Under the pieces are notes generated by a model. It ran no database searches. It saw nothing but the letters and a program-made list of their open reading frames with translations, and was not told the DNA's origin. Below are positions 8,057 to 17,193 of a stretch of DNA of 64,000 bases, one piece after another. Source of the stretch: JACKII01 sp965202745 (GTDB lineage Bacteria > Pseudomonadota > Alphaproteobacteria > Bin95); contig CBDBCB010000019.1 in the NCBI GenBank assembly GCA_965202745.1, positions 372,001-436,000 on the forward strand, given 5' to 3'. Positions within the stretch are counted from its first letter, which is position 1. Each line of letters begins with the position of its first letter. The position numbers and the translations under genes were made by a program.

Positions 8057-8542
8057 TCAGGCCCGGCGAATGAAATACCGGCTCGGGCGAATGCCATCGG
8101 GCAAGGGCAGGGCGATCCAGCCCCTGCCTTCAATCGGATAGTCGGAAATAATTAACGCGCCGGGCGCTACCATTCCGGCCAGCGTCTCAGCCAGGAATTC
8201 CGACATGCCGGTTACGTAGTCAGGCGTGCCGGAGCCATAGTCGGCGTGTACCAGCGCTGCCTTCTGGCGGATCCGCGCCATCGAATCCGGCAATGTCTCG
8301 CGGAAATCACCCAAGAACAGGTCTTCGTCTGAGGGAATGCAGTCCGGGTGCGCCTGCACTTTCCGCTCAAACACACAAATCCTGCGCTCTGGGAAAAGCT
8401 CCCGCAGGTGGTCATAGGTCCGGCCATTGCCCAGGCCCAGTTCCAACACGGGTCCTGGGACGTCGACCAACTGTTTTGCCGCAAAATCGAGGCAGGCCCG
8501 TTGGGCTTCCATGCGGCGGATAAAGCTGTCCAGGCGGCTCAT
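8057..8542 (-). CDS. Class I SAM-dependent methyltransferase (PF12692-like)
   Basis: This compact 161-residue protein has the SAM-binding glycine loop LELGLGNGRTY (about 33-43) and an early MSRLDSFIRRMEAQR segment, which together resemble the alphaproteobacterial methyltransferase family PF12692. An acidic motif (HADYGSGT) and an ISDYP motif follow. The substrate is unknown. Its ATG overlaps the stop of the upstream cyclic-nucleotide-binding gene (ATGA), and the large ABC-like gene lies upstream of that, so it is the distal gene of a three-gene reverse operon. A role in modifying the product of the glycan cluster is possible but unproven. Confidence 0.75.
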   Translation of the reverse strand: MSRLDSFIRRMEAQRACLDFAAKQLVDVPGPVLELGLGNGRTYDHLRELFPERRICVFERKVQAHPDCIPSDEDLFLGDFRETLPDSMARIRQKAALVHADYGSGTPDYVTGMSEFLAETLAGMVAPGALIISDYPIEGRGWIALPLPDGIRPSRYFIRRA

Positions 8543-8988
8543 GCGGCTGCTTTTGCTTTTTGCAGTTCTGCGGTCGTCCGCTCCAGCCGGCGGGCCAATT
8601 CCTTCATGATCTCCATGCCGATATCCGGTATATCCGTTATCAGCTTGAAGAACGTATCTTTGCCGATCCGCAGGGCCGTCAGTTCGCCGACCGCCCGTAC
8701 CGTCGCCGTCCGCGGGACACCGGTCAGGATGGCGATTTCGCCGATGACCGCATTTTCGTCCAGCCGCGCCACGGGAATCATCGTGCCACTATTGTCGATC
8801 AGCACGTCTGCCTGGCCCGACAGGATGATGTAGGCGGCATCGCCCGGATCGCCCTGGCTGACAATGTCCTGTCCCGGATTGAACACCAGCCGTTCGCTGG
8901 TGAACGCCAGCAGCTTCAGCCGCCGCGGCTCGATCGGTTGGAACAGAGGGACGCGGCGCAGCGCGTCGACTTCTTGATTCAGGGACAT
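8539..8988 (-). CDS. Single-domain cyclic nucleotide-binding protein
   Basis: This 149-residue protein is almost entirely one cyclic nucleotide-binding domain of the CAP/PKA-regulatory fold (about 10-130). Recognisable parts are PLFQPIEPRRLKLLAF, a GDPGDAAYIILSGQADV jelly roll, and the phosphate-binding cassette region GEIAILTGVPRTATVRA. A C-terminal helix (about 125-149) has coiled-coil character, and there is no helix-turn-helix, so it is not a transcription factor. It sits between the ABC-like gene and the methyltransferase in one operon, suggesting nucleotide control of one of them. The cassette keeps the usual GE and RTA pattern, so ligand binding is plausible. Confidence 0.85.
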   Translation of the reverse strand: MSLNQEVDALRRVPLFQPIEPRRLKLLAFTSERLVFNPGQDIVSQGDPGDAAYIILSGQADVLIDNSGTMIPVARLDENAVIGEIAILTGVPRTATVRAVGELTALRIGKDTFFKLITDIPDIGMEIMKELARRLERTTAELQKAKAAA

Positions 8989-9006
8989 GGTTCCCTCCCG
9001 TCCTCC

Positions 9007-11613
9007 TTATTCAGCCGCCTCGGCGGCTGAGGGTTTAAAATCTTCGGTTTCAGCCAGTCGCCCGTCTTTCGCTACAAATACACGGTCGAAGCGCTCGGGC
9101 AATGTCAGTTGATCCATGATGGCGACAACGCCACGCCCCTTTTGCGCGTTTAGAGCCCTCTCTAACACGGCGAGGCGGAGCGATTCATCAAACGAGCCAA
9201 AGGGATTGTTGAGGATTAGCAGATCCGGCTGTTTGAGCATCGCCCGTGCTATGGCCAGCTTTTGCCGCTGCACTGTCGATAGCCGTGTGCCGCCGACCCC
9301 GACCTGGAACTCCAGGCCGACATCGATGGTTGCCTGTATCAGGTCGAAATCCTGCAATACCTGGCTTAGCGCCGCCCGCACCTGCTGCTCGGCTTGTGGG
9401 CGGCCATAGGCGATTTTGCCGAACAGCAGATTGTCCTGTAGCGAGCTGGCCGGGTTGAACTTCTCCGGGTCGAAGAATGCGATTGAGCTCCTCAGATTCT
9501 CCGGCAGCTTTTCGGCAAACAGCTTGCGGGCCTCGAGCAACTGCGCCTGGGTATCTTCGTCAATCAATCCCAGGCGATGCCTGCCTGGTGCCAGCCGGAA
9601 GGGCAGGGACATCAAGCGGTTGCGGTCGGCCATTGCCGTGCCGTTGTCGCTGCGGTTCAACCGGGAAATGATTGCCTGGAATTCCGGCAGGTCTTCCGGA
9701 GAGATGAAACTGAATTGCTCCATCAGCTCGTGGCTGGAATCGAAGTCCGAGAACAGATCCAGCATGATTTCTGCAACCTGCTGGCCTATGTCGACGAACG
9801 CTTCGGTCAGTCCGCTCTCGTCCATGATTTGGCGTACATAGGGATGATCGCCCAGATGGTCCATGTCGAACGTATCGCCAACCGGCGTGCCGAACAGCAG
9901 ATTTTCGGCGACGGTGGCGTTGCGGTTATAGGTGTCCGGGTCGAACGGCTCTACCAAGCCTGACATTTCCTGAGTGCTTAAGCGTTCGCGCAAGGCTGCT
10001 CTGGCTGCTAGGAACTGTCCGGCAGGGGAGGATGCTGCCGATGGATCGATACGGCCGCGCAGGCCGAACTCATAAATGTCGTCCGCCAGCAATACGTCCT
10101 TCATCACATTTCGGATCGCCCCGGACAGCTCATTCGCATTGCTCACGCCGATGCTGGCATAGTTTACCCAGTCAGCGTCCGGGTCATCGGTGCTATTGCC
10201 AGATCGCCCTGCTTCCAGGCGCCAGGCCCGGCCGTCATCGTCGGTGTTCGGGGCCGGTATGTGCCGCAATGCCAGCAGCAGATTATCCCGCACGGTGCCG
10301 GAAAAGAGATAGGGCTGGCTGCCAACATAGCCGAACCGCCGGCCGATCTTGGCTTCCGGCAGGGAGGCAAGATCCTGTTCATTCAGGGTGATCCGCCCGC
10401 TCGAAGGCTGGTACAGGCGGGCCAGCAAGGGCGCGACTTCTTCTTTGCCGCCGCCACTGGAGCCTGTTACCGCCACCGTTTCTGACAGGCCGAAATGCAG
10501 GCTGGTGTGGTGCAGATACACTGTTCCATCGTCATCCGAGAGACTGACGCCGCGGAAGTGAATTTCCGTGTCGGCGGCGAATGGTTCGATGTCCTGCTGT
10601 GTCTGCAGTTCTTCGTCGACTAGACCGCGTGGATCGAATTGTTCGATCACGGTCTCGTATTTAATCCGGGCGTCTTCGCGTTGCTGGTAGTAGGCAAGCA
10701 ATTCTTTCCAGGGCGCGTTCATGTCTTTGTGCGCGCTGATGACAGCGATTAGCGCGCCAACACTCAAATCACCCTGAATCGCCAAATAGCCACCGACGGA
10801 ATAGAAGAGGAACGGTGTAAATTGGGCCAGAAAATTATTGATAAATTTAATCAGGAACTTCCGAATAAAGATCTTGTACCGGATTTCATAAATAATACCC
10901 AGGCGCTGGGCGAAACGCGCGCGTCGGAAGTGGCCGCTATCGTTTGCCCTGATCTCGGTAATGCCGGCGATAGTTTCGCCCAGGTGATCGGATAGCCGCC
11001 GGACATTCTGTACCCGCTCCTTGGCCAGCGTATTGACGCGCTTCTGCATGATCGGGATGAAAATCGCCTGCACCGGGAACAGGGCTACCGCCGCGATACC
11101 CAGAACCGGATCCTGCATCAGGATAAAAATCAGCAGAGTGACCAGAATGCCCGCCTGGTAGAGCGGCTGTGCGATGGCATCCCCGATAAAGCCGCCCAGC
11201 GGCTCTACCTCCTGAGTCACCATGGGAATCAATTCCCCCTGGCTGACGCGGCGGAAGTGCGGCAGTGGAAAGCGTAACACCCGGGTGTACAACTCATAGC
11301 GCAATCTGCGCAGCATTCGCTCACCCAAGCGGCCACGCATGACGTTCAGCACATACTTGAAACCGCCATTGATCATCACCAGAAACAAAAATGCGCCGCA
11401 CAAGACAAAAAGATAAGTTATTTGATCAAAATCAAACCCATACAGTGAAATCGGGAATTTTCCTGAGTCTGCTCCAATCGCATCGTTAACAATTTTCTTA
11501 GGAAGTTCTGCCTGTAGATAGATAAAGGGCAATGCGGCAAAGGTTAGTACTACCAAAACAATCTGTTGTGGCAGGCTGTGTTTAAAAATAAAACCGTAAA
11601 TAGAACGTTGCAT
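9007..11613 (-). CDS. ABC-exporter-like protein with degenerate, expanded ATPase domain
   Basis: This 868-residue protein has an exporter-type transmembrane domain (about 15-310, six helices) fused to a nucleotide-binding domain that departs from consensus at most visible catalytic positions. Walker A reads GSSGGGKEEV (Ser/Thr replaced by Glu), the signature reads LSTVQRQKLAIARA instead of LSGGQRQ, Walker B reads LLILNNPFGS (Asp-Glu replaced by Asn-Asn), and the switch His is replaced in AIMDQLT. Between Q-loop and signature lie about 340 residues instead of about 60. The NLLFG-like motif after the Q-loop occurs three times (about 443, 571 and 728), which looks like internal duplication. ATP hydrolysis seems unlikely. 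It heads an operon with the cyclic-nucleotide-binding protein and is divergent from a glycosyltransferase cluster. Confidence 0.85.
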   Translation of the reverse strand: MQRSIYGFIFKHSLPQQIVLVVLTFAALPFIYLQAELPKKIVNDAIGADSGKFPISLYGFDFDQITYLFVLCGAFLFLVMINGGFKYVLNVMRGRLGERMLRRLRYELYTRVLRFPLPHFRRVSQGELIPMVTQEVEPLGGFIGDAIAQPLYQAGILVTLLIFILMQDPVLGIAAVALFPVQAIFIPIMQKRVNTLAKERVQNVRRLSDHLGETIAGITEIRANDSGHFRRARFAQRLGIIYEIRYKIFIRKFLIKFINNFLAQFTPFLFYSVGGYLAIQGDLSVGALIAVISAHKDMNAPWKELLAYYQQREDARIKYETVIEQFDPRGLVDEELQTQQDIEPFAADTEIHFRGVSLSDDDGTVYLHHTSLHFGLSETVAVTGSSGGGKEEVAPLLARLYQPSSGRITLNEQDLASLPEAKIGRRFGYVGSQPYLFSGTVRDNLLLALRHIPAPNTDDDGRAWRLEAGRSGNSTDDPDADWVNYASIGVSNANELSGAIRNVMKDVLLADDIYEFGLRGRIDPSAASSPAGQFLAARAALRERLSTQEMSGLVEPFDPDTYNRNATVAENLLFGTPVGDTFDMDHLGDHPYVRQIMDESGLTEAFVDIGQQVAEIMLDLFSDFDSSHELMEQFSFISPEDLPEFQAIISRLNRSDNGTAMADRNRLMSLPFRLAPGRHRLGLIDEDTQAQLLEARKLFAEKLPENLRSSIAFFDPEKFNPASSLQDNLLFGKIAYGRPQAEQQVRAALSQVLQDFDLIQATIDVGLEFQVGVGGTRLSTVQRQKLAIARAMLKQPDLLILNNPFGSFDESLRLAVLERALNAQKGRGVVAIMDQLTLPERFDRVFVAKDGRLAETEDFKPSAAEAAE

Positions 11614-11812
11614 TGCTAACTCAGTTGCGGATTTTCACCAACTGGCACCCGCTTTTTGTATGGAAAGATTATAGTAGCCTATTTGGATATCCACAAATGT
11701 GTTTTCAGGCATTTCCGATGTGTGCTAGCCCCATATACGTGGTGAAAGGTCTAGGTATCGCCAAGTTCTTGTGGCCGCCATTGACTGCCACTCGGTTGTT
11801 TAGGATCGGCAG

Positions 11813-13045
11813 ATGGACTCAGTTTCGGATAAAGCTGCGGAAGGCCGCCAGCTTCTCATCTACAGTCATGATAGTTTTGGCTTGGGACATCTCCGCCGTT
11901 GCCGCGAAATTGCGCATGGGCTGGTGGAAGCCTTTCCGAGCCTCTCTGTCCTGATTCTCTCGGGTTCGCCGATCATCGGCAGTTTCGGTTTCCGGCCCAG
12001 GGTGGATTTCGTCCGGATGCCGGGCATGATCAAGCTCTCGAATGGCGAGTATTCCAGCCATGTTCTGAATATTGCCGCCGACAAAATCCTGGAATTGCGG
12101 GCAGCCATCATCAAGGAAACCGCACGCATTTTCGACCCCGACATCTTTTTGGTCGACAAAGAGCCATTGGGCCTGCGGGGCGAGGTTCGCAGCACCCTTG
12201 AATTGCTCCAGGAACGCGGCACCCGCCTGGTGCTCGGCCTGCGCGACGTGATGGACGACCCGGATTCGCTTCAGCCCGAATGGACCCGTAAAGGCGCTCA
12301 CGCTGCCCTGCGCGACCTCTATGACGAGATTTGGGTATATGGCCTGCCACAAATCTGCGACCCGCTTGAAGGCATTGAGATCCCGGATTCCGTTCGCCGC
12401 AAGATGACGTATACCGGCTATCTGCAACGCTCCGTCGGCAGGGACCTGCAAAGCGCGGTGCCTCTGGTCGGCAGTGCGCCCTATGTGCTGGTGACGCCCG
12501 GCGGTGGTGGGGATGGCGAAGCCATGGTGGATTGGGTAATCCAGGCCTACGAAGCAGCGCCGGATCTGCCATATCGAGCGCTCGTGGTCTTTGGCCCCTT
12601 CATGCAGGCAGAGCATCAGGCGAACTTCCGCCAACGGATCGAAGCGCTGCCGTCGGTGGAGGCGATCACCTTCGACGCCAATATGGAAGCCCTGATGGCG
12701 GGCGCCAGCGGCGTGATTGCCATGGGTGGTTACAACACGTTCTGCGAAATCCTGTCCTTCGATAAACCTGCCGTCATCGTTCCCCGTTCCAAGCCGCGGC
12801 TGGAGCAAACCATCCGGGCGGAGCGGGCTCAGGAACTGGGTCTCGTCAGCATGCTGGAGCCGAATGGCGGCCGCGATGCCTGGGCGATGGCAACAGCGCT
12901 GCGTCAGCTCTCGCAACAGCAGCGCCCGTCGGACGTGGTGGTGCCCGGCCTGCTGGATGGGCTGGAGAACGTCAACCGGCTGGCCGGTCGGGTGCTGAAC
13001 CGCAAGACACGCCGCAGCGCGCGCTTCGCCGCCGCTGGCAACTGA
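11813..13045 (+). CDS. MurG/GT28-like glycosyltransferase
   Basis: This 410-residue protein has a GT-B fold. The N-terminal half opens with IYSHDSFGLGHLRRC, a GxGH loop like that of MurG and related enzymes. The C-terminal half carries a glycine-rich nucleotide-sugar motif (VTPGGGGDGEAM) and a GGYNTFCEILSFDKPAVIVPR segment matching the MurG UDP-sugar site. It should transfer a sugar from a nucleotide donor at the cytoplasmic face of the membrane; donor and acceptor cannot be read from sequence. It is the first gene of a forward cluster, 199 bases from the divergent ABC-like gene, and the next glycosyltransferase begins 12 bases downstream. Confidence 0.82.
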   Translation: MDSVSDKAAEGRQLLIYSHDSFGLGHLRRCREIAHGLVEAFPSLSVLILSGSPIIGSFGFRPRVDFVRMPGMIKLSNGEYSSHVLNIAADKILELRAAIIKETARIFDPDIFLVDKEPLGLRGEVRSTLELLQERGTRLVLGLRDVMDDPDSLQPEWTRKGAHAALRDLYDEIWVYGLPQICDPLEGIEIPDSVRRKMTYTGYLQRSVGRDLQSAVPLVGSAPYVLVTPGGGGDGEAMVDWVIQAYEAAPDLPYRALVVFGPFMQAEHQANFRQRIEALPSVEAITFDANMEALMAGASGVIAMGGYNTFCEILSFDKPAVIVPRSKPRLEQTIRAERAQELGLVSMLEPNGGRDAWAMATALRQLSQQQRPSDVVVPGLLDGLENVNRLAGRVLNRKTRRSARFAAAGN

Positions 13046-13056
13046 AGCAGGCGGCC

Positions 13057-14331
13057 ATGCCCTCATCGCCGACGGTCGCGGTTGTTCTGAAGGGCTACCC
13101 GCGGCTCTCCGAGACATTCATCGCCCAGGAAATTCTGGCGCTCCAACAGCGTGGGCTGCAGCAGCACATCATATCGCTGCGCCACCCGACCGACCGCAAA
13201 CGGCACCCGCTGCACGATGCGATTTCCGCGCCTGTTACCTACCTGCCCGAATACCTGTACCAGGAGCCCCGGCGTGTCTGGCGGGCTTGGCGCACGGTCC
13301 GGTGCTGGCCGGCCTATAAGACCGCGCGGCAGATTTGGCTGGCTGACTTGAAGCGCGACCGCACGCCAAACCGTATCCGCCGCTGGGGCCAGGCGATGGT
13401 GCTGGCGGCAGAACTGCCGGACGGTATCGGACACCTGCACGCTCACTTCCTGCACACGCCCGCTTCGGTCACACGGTACGCCGCCCTGCTTTGTGGATTG
13501 CCTTGGAGCGTCTCGGCCCACGCCAAGGACATCTGGACGACGCCTGCCTGGGAAAAGCAGGAAAAGCTGGCAAACTGTGCCTGGGCCGTCACCTGCACGG
13601 GCTTCGGCACCACGCATCTTGCGGCAATGGCCGAAGCCGCCGGTGCACCGGCGGAGCGGGTAGAGCTGCTGTATCATGGCCTTGACCTTGGCCGCTTCCC
13701 GCCGCCACCACCGCAGCGCCCCGCCCGCGATGGCAGCGACCCGGCTGATCCGGTGCGTATTCTCTCCGTCGGGCGTGCTGTGGCGAAAAAAGGCTATGAC
13801 GATGTGATCGCCTCGCTCGCGGCGCTTCCCCCAGACCTGCACTGGCGCTTCATCCATATCGGCGGTGGCAAGCTGGCCAAAAGGCTGCAACAGGACGCTG
13901 CAGCCCTGGGGCTGGCCGATCGTATTGAGTGGCGCGGTTCCCAAGCGCAGGATGCCGTGGTTGAAGCATGCCGCCAGGTTGACCTGTTCGTGCTGGCCAG
14001 CAAAATCGCCCAGGACGGTGACCGCGACGGCTTGCCCAACGTGCTGATGGAAGTCCAGACCCAGGCGCTGCCATGCCTCTCTACTGATGTCGCTGGTATC
14101 TCTGAGTTGATCCGCAGCGGCGAGAATGGGGTTTTGGTGCCGCCGGGCGATCCGGCAGCATTGTCAAGCGCGCTGGCCGACTTGATCCGGAACCCGGTAG
14201 GGCGGCAAAGCCTCGGCATGGCAGGCGCGCTCAACCTGCGGCGGCAGTTTTCGTTTGAAAGCGGTATCGGCAGATTGGCGGGGCGCTTTGGTCTCGATGG
14301 CGCTGCAACCGTTTCCCGCGCAGCCGAATAG
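13057..14331 (+). CDS. GT4-family glycosyltransferase
   Basis: This 424-residue retaining glycosyltransferase has a GT-B fold. The N-terminus (VLKGYPRLSETFIAQEI) is the standard opening of exopolysaccharide-type GT4 enzymes. IHAHF-like and SAHAKDIW segments form the acceptor side. The C-terminal donor site has SVGRAVAKKGYD and the acidic motif DGLPNVLMEVQ followed by STDVAGISELI. It acts on nucleotide-sugar donors in the cytoplasm, and specificity is unknown. It lies in a run of six forward genes with short gaps or overlaps, consistent with one transcript for a surface glycan. Confidence 0.87.
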   Translation: MPSSPTVAVVLKGYPRLSETFIAQEILALQQRGLQQHIISLRHPTDRKRHPLHDAISAPVTYLPEYLYQEPRRVWRAWRTVRCWPAYKTARQIWLADLKRDRTPNRIRRWGQAMVLAAELPDGIGHLHAHFLHTPASVTRYAALLCGLPWSVSAHAKDIWTTPAWEKQEKLANCAWAVTCTGFGTTHLAAMAEAAGAPAERVELLYHGLDLGRFPPPPPQRPARDGSDPADPVRILSVGRAVAKKGYDDVIASLAALPPDLHWRFIHIGGGKLAKRLQQDAAALGLADRIEWRGSQAQDAVVEACRQVDLFVLASKIAQDGDRDGLPNVLMEVQTQALPCLSTDVAGISELIRSGENGVLVPPGDPAALSSALADLIRNPVGRQSLGMAGALNLRRQFSFESGIGRLAGRFGLDGAATVSRAAE

Positions 14332-14339
14332 CCACCATT

Positions 14340-15455
14340 ATGCGTATCGCCTTTTACGCGCCGATGAAGCCGCCGCAGCACCCCGTGCCGTCCGGCGACC
14401 GGCGCATCGCCAGGCTGCTGATGGAGGCGATGCGTCTGGCCGGGCACGAGCCGGTTGTCGCCAGCACCTTCCGCAGCCGTGAGTCCAAAGGCAATATCAC
14501 CCGCCAGGTGCGCCTCGCCGAGTTGGGGCAGAAACTGGCCCTGCGCCTGGTCAAACAATGGCGTGGACCCAAACCGGACGTCTGGCTAACCTATCATCTC
14601 TATTACAAAGCCCCCGATTGGATCGGCCCGTTGGCGGCGGAGGCTTGGGGCATTCCTTATTTGGCTGCTGAGGCCAGCTATGCGCCAAAGCGGGCGGGCG
14701 GTCCCTGGGACATGGGGCACCGCGCCGTGGCAGCCGCTGTCCAAAGCGCGGCGGCAGTGCTCTGTCTCAATCCCAATGACAAAGCCTGTCTGGAGCCTTT
14801 GGCCGCTGGCCGTCTGCGCGACCTGCCGCCATTTCTGGATTTGGCGCCGCTCGCCGACACCGCAAACATCCGACCGGACCTGGTCGACCGCCACGGCCTC
14901 GACCCGGCGCAACCCTGGTTGCTGGCGGTTGGCATGATGCGGCAGGGCAGCAAGCTTCGGTCGTATCAGGTGTTGGCCGATGCATTGATCCGCATCCAGC
15001 ATCTGCCGTGGCAGTTACTGGTTGCCGGAGACGGTGCCGCGGCAGACGAGGTGCGTGCGCTCTTTGCACCGCTGGGTGACCGCGTTGTCTGGCTTGGCCA
15101 GTTGGATGAAGCAGCTTTGGCCAGCGTCTATGCTAGCGCGGATCTGATGGTCTGGCCCGCCATCCGAGAGGCATTCGGCATGGCTCTGTTGGAAGCGCAG
15201 GCGTATGGGTTGCTCGTTGTCGCCGGTTGCGCCGATGGCGTGCCTGCGGTGGTCTCCGACGGCGAATCCGGCCTGTTGCCGCCGCCAGGTGATGCAGCGG
15301 CCTTTGCCGGGGCGGTGCAGTCCCTGTTGTGTGATCCCGTCCGGCGTGAGGCGATGGGACAGGCTGCAAAAGTGCGGGTGATCAGGCATCATTCGATTCA
15401 GTCCGCCGCCCACACGCTCGACCAAATTTTGCAGGAAGTCACATGCCGCTCTTAG
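14340..15455 (+). CDS. GT4-family glycosyltransferase
   Basis: This 371-residue second GT4-type enzyme starts at ATG 14340, nine bases after the preceding stop. The C-terminal donor domain shows LLAVGMMRQGSKLRSYQ, LVAGDGAAADEV, VVWLGQLDE, and the acidic EAFGMALLEAQAYG motif followed by GVPAVVSDGESG, all usual for the family. The N-terminal domain begins with MRIAFYAPMKPP and a GDRRIARL segment. Donor and acceptor are unknown. The end overlaps the start of the histidine phosphatase gene by 13 bases, supporting co-translation within the cluster. Confidence 0.87.
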   Translation: MRIAFYAPMKPPQHPVPSGDRRIARLLMEAMRLAGHEPVVASTFRSRESKGNITRQVRLAELGQKLALRLVKQWRGPKPDVWLTYHLYYKAPDWIGPLAAEAWGIPYLAAEASYAPKRAGGPWDMGHRAVAAAVQSAAAVLCLNPNDKACLEPLAAGRLRDLPPFLDLAPLADTANIRPDLVDRHGLDPAQPWLLAVGMMRQGSKLRSYQVLADALIRIQHLPWQLLVAGDGAAADEVRALFAPLGDRVVWLGQLDEAALASVYASADLMVWPAIREAFGMALLEAQAYGLLVVAGCADGVPAVVSDGESGLLPPPGDAAAFAGAVQSLLCDPVRREAMGQAAKVRVIRHHSIQSAAHTLDQILQEVTCRS

Positions 15456-16039
15456 GTCTTATCCGCCACGCGCCGACCACATGGAATGAGGCTGGCAAAA
15501 TCCAAGGTCACACGGATACCCCGTTGAGCGAGGACGGGCGGGCGCAGCTTTTGACCTGGTCGCCGCCTGCGCAGTTACTGGCGTCCGAATGGGTGAGCAG
15601 CCCGTTGCAGCGGTGCCGGGATACCGCCCGCCATCTGGCCGGCCACCCCGTGCCGACCGACGATCTGCTGAAAGAAATGTTGTGGGGTGACTGGCAGGGC
15701 GAGACCTTGCCCGGTCTGCGGGAGCGTTTCGGTGCGGGAATGGCCCAGCGCGAAGAAATGGGTTGGGATTTCCGCCCGCCGAACGGTGAAAGCCCCCGCG
15801 ATGTTGCTGAGCGTCTGAAGGCATTTCTGGCCAAGGTTGTTGAGCGGGACAAGCCCACGGTTGCCGTCACCCATCGTGGTGTTATCCGCGCCGCCCTGGC
15901 ATTGGCGACCGGCTGGGATTTCCTTGGCAAGTCCCCGTTCAAGATGCAGCGCGAGGGCGTGCAGATGCTCTGGGTTGATGCTGACGGCTCGCTCGAACTC
16001 CGTGCTGCGAATGTCTCTATGCTGGCGGAGAAGACCTGA
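15443..16039 (+). CDS. Histidine phosphatase family protein
   Basis: This 198-residue protein is a branch-1 histidine phosphatase (phosphoglycerate-mutase-like). The catalytic RH motif is in LIRHAPTTWN at the N-terminus, with a second Arg in SPLQRCRDTA, the acid in the MLWGDWQGET region and the second catalytic His in VTHRGVIRA. Such enzymes remove phosphate from small metabolites or sugars. Its position between glycosyltransferases suggests a phosphosugar or phosphorylated pathway intermediate, which is inference. The gene overlaps its upstream neighbour by 13 bases and its downstream neighbour by one base. Confidence 0.87.
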   Translation: MPLLGLIRHAPTTWNEAGKIQGHTDTPLSEDGRAQLLTWSPPAQLLASEWVSSPLQRCRDTARHLAGHPVPTDDLLKEMLWGDWQGETLPGLRERFGAGMAQREEMGWDFRPPNGESPRDVAERLKAFLAKVVERDKPTVAVTHRGVIRAALALATGWDFLGKSPFKMQREGVQMLWVDADGSLELRAANVSMLAEKT

Positions 16040-17193
16040 TGGCCAAGGCGCTGTTCTGGGTCCAGCACCTGCTGGGCATCGGCCATATCAAACGCACTGC
16101 TAGTCTCTCCCGCGCCATGACCGCGGCGGGGATGGACGTTGTCATCGCATCTGGCGGCCTGCCGGTGGAAAATCTGCGCATCGGTGCTGCCCGCCTGCAT
16201 CAATTGCTGGGCGTCCGGGCGGTGGACCTGTACTTCAAAGACCTGCGCGACGAGGGTGACCGGCCCATCGATGACACCTGGCGTGCCCTCCGCAAAGCGG
16301 CCACTCTGGCGTTGCTGGAGGCCGAAGCGCCGGACGTGGTTATCACCGAACTGTTCCCCTTTGGCCGCCGCCAGTTTGCCTTCGAACTGGAGCCGCTGCT
16401 GATCGAAGCGCGGGCGCGGGGCGCGCTCACTGTGTGTTCCGTGCGCGATATTCTGGTGGCGCCGCCCAAGCCGGAGCGCTTGTTGGAAATGCTGGAGCGG
16501 GCAGAGCGCCTGTTCGACCGTATCCTGGTGCACGGCGACCCCGATTTGGTGCCGTTCGAGGAGACTTTTCCCCATACGGAGCGTCTGAAGGGCAAGCTCG
16601 CCTATACGGGTTATGTGGTGGAAGAGGCAGCCCCCGCCAAAGACCAGGACGGCTTGGGCGAGGTCATCGTTTCCGCTGGGGGAGGGGCCGTTAGTGAGCC
16701 TCTGCTGCGCGTGGCTATTGCCGCCCGGCCGCTTTGCAATGCCGGTAGTCAGTTGCCCTGGCGCCTACTCTGTGGAGCAGGCCTTGGAGAGAGCCTGATG
16801 GCCGAATTGCAATCCATGGCTGGCGAAGACCTGATCGTAGAGCCCGCCCGCCCGGACTTTCCGGGCCTGCTGGCCCGTGCCCGGCTCTCAATCAGCCAGG
16901 CTGGCTACAACACCGTGATGGATGTGTTGGCTGCCGGGATACCGGGCGTTGTTGTGCCCTACGCAGGTGGCCTGGAAAGCGAGCAGACTTTGCGTGCCCG
17001 GCGTCTGGCGGAACGTGGCGTGCTGCAAGTGGTGGACGAGGGCAAGTTAACGCCCGCGGCTTTGGCCCAGGCCATCGACAAGGCACTGGCAACGCCACCG
17101 GAAGCGCTGGTGGGACTGACGACCAATGGCGGTGCGGAAACACCGCGCATTTTGTTGGCTGATCTGGCAGCGCGTACGGCGCAGCCCAGGTGA
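16039..17193 (+). CDS. Second MurG-like glycosyltransferase
   Basis: This 384-residue GT-B protein resembles the first cluster glycosyltransferase. The N-terminus FWVQHLLGIGHIKRT has the GxGH loop, and the C-terminal half carries VSAGGGAVSEPLL and SQAGYNTVMDVLAAGIPGVV, the MurG-like nucleotide-sugar pocket, with a GGLESEQTLRA stretch that normally orients the ribose. Two MurG-like enzymes in one cluster suggest successive or parallel sugar additions. The ATG overlaps the histidine phosphatase stop by one base, and the end overlaps the GTG of the next gene (GTGA). Confidence 0.82.
   Translation: MAKALFWVQHLLGIGHIKRTASLSRAMTAAGMDVVIASGGLPVENLRIGAARLHQLLGVRAVDLYFKDLRDEGDRPIDDTWRALRKAATLALLEAEAPDVVITELFPFGRRQFAFELEPLLIEARARGALTVCSVRDILVAPPKPERLLEMLERAERLFDRILVHGDPDLVPFEETFPHTERLKGKLAYTGYVVEEAAPAKDQDGLGEVIVSAGGGAVSEPLLRVAIAARPLCNAGSQLPWRLLCGAGLGESLMAELQSMAGEDLIVEPARPDFPGLLARARLSISQAGYNTVMDVLAAGIPGVVVPYAGGLESEQTLRARRLAERGVLQVVDEGKLTPAALAQAIDKALATPPEALVGLTTNGGAETPRILLADLAARTAQPR

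Noticed and set aside
11613..11954. Small forward frame in the gap before the first glycosyltransferase
   Set aside because: It has no recognisable sequence, and the gap is AT-rich divergent promoter DNA.
11819..13117. 432-codon reverse frame opposite the first glycosyltransferase
   Set aside because: It is antisense to a recognisable GT-B enzyme and has no motif of its own.
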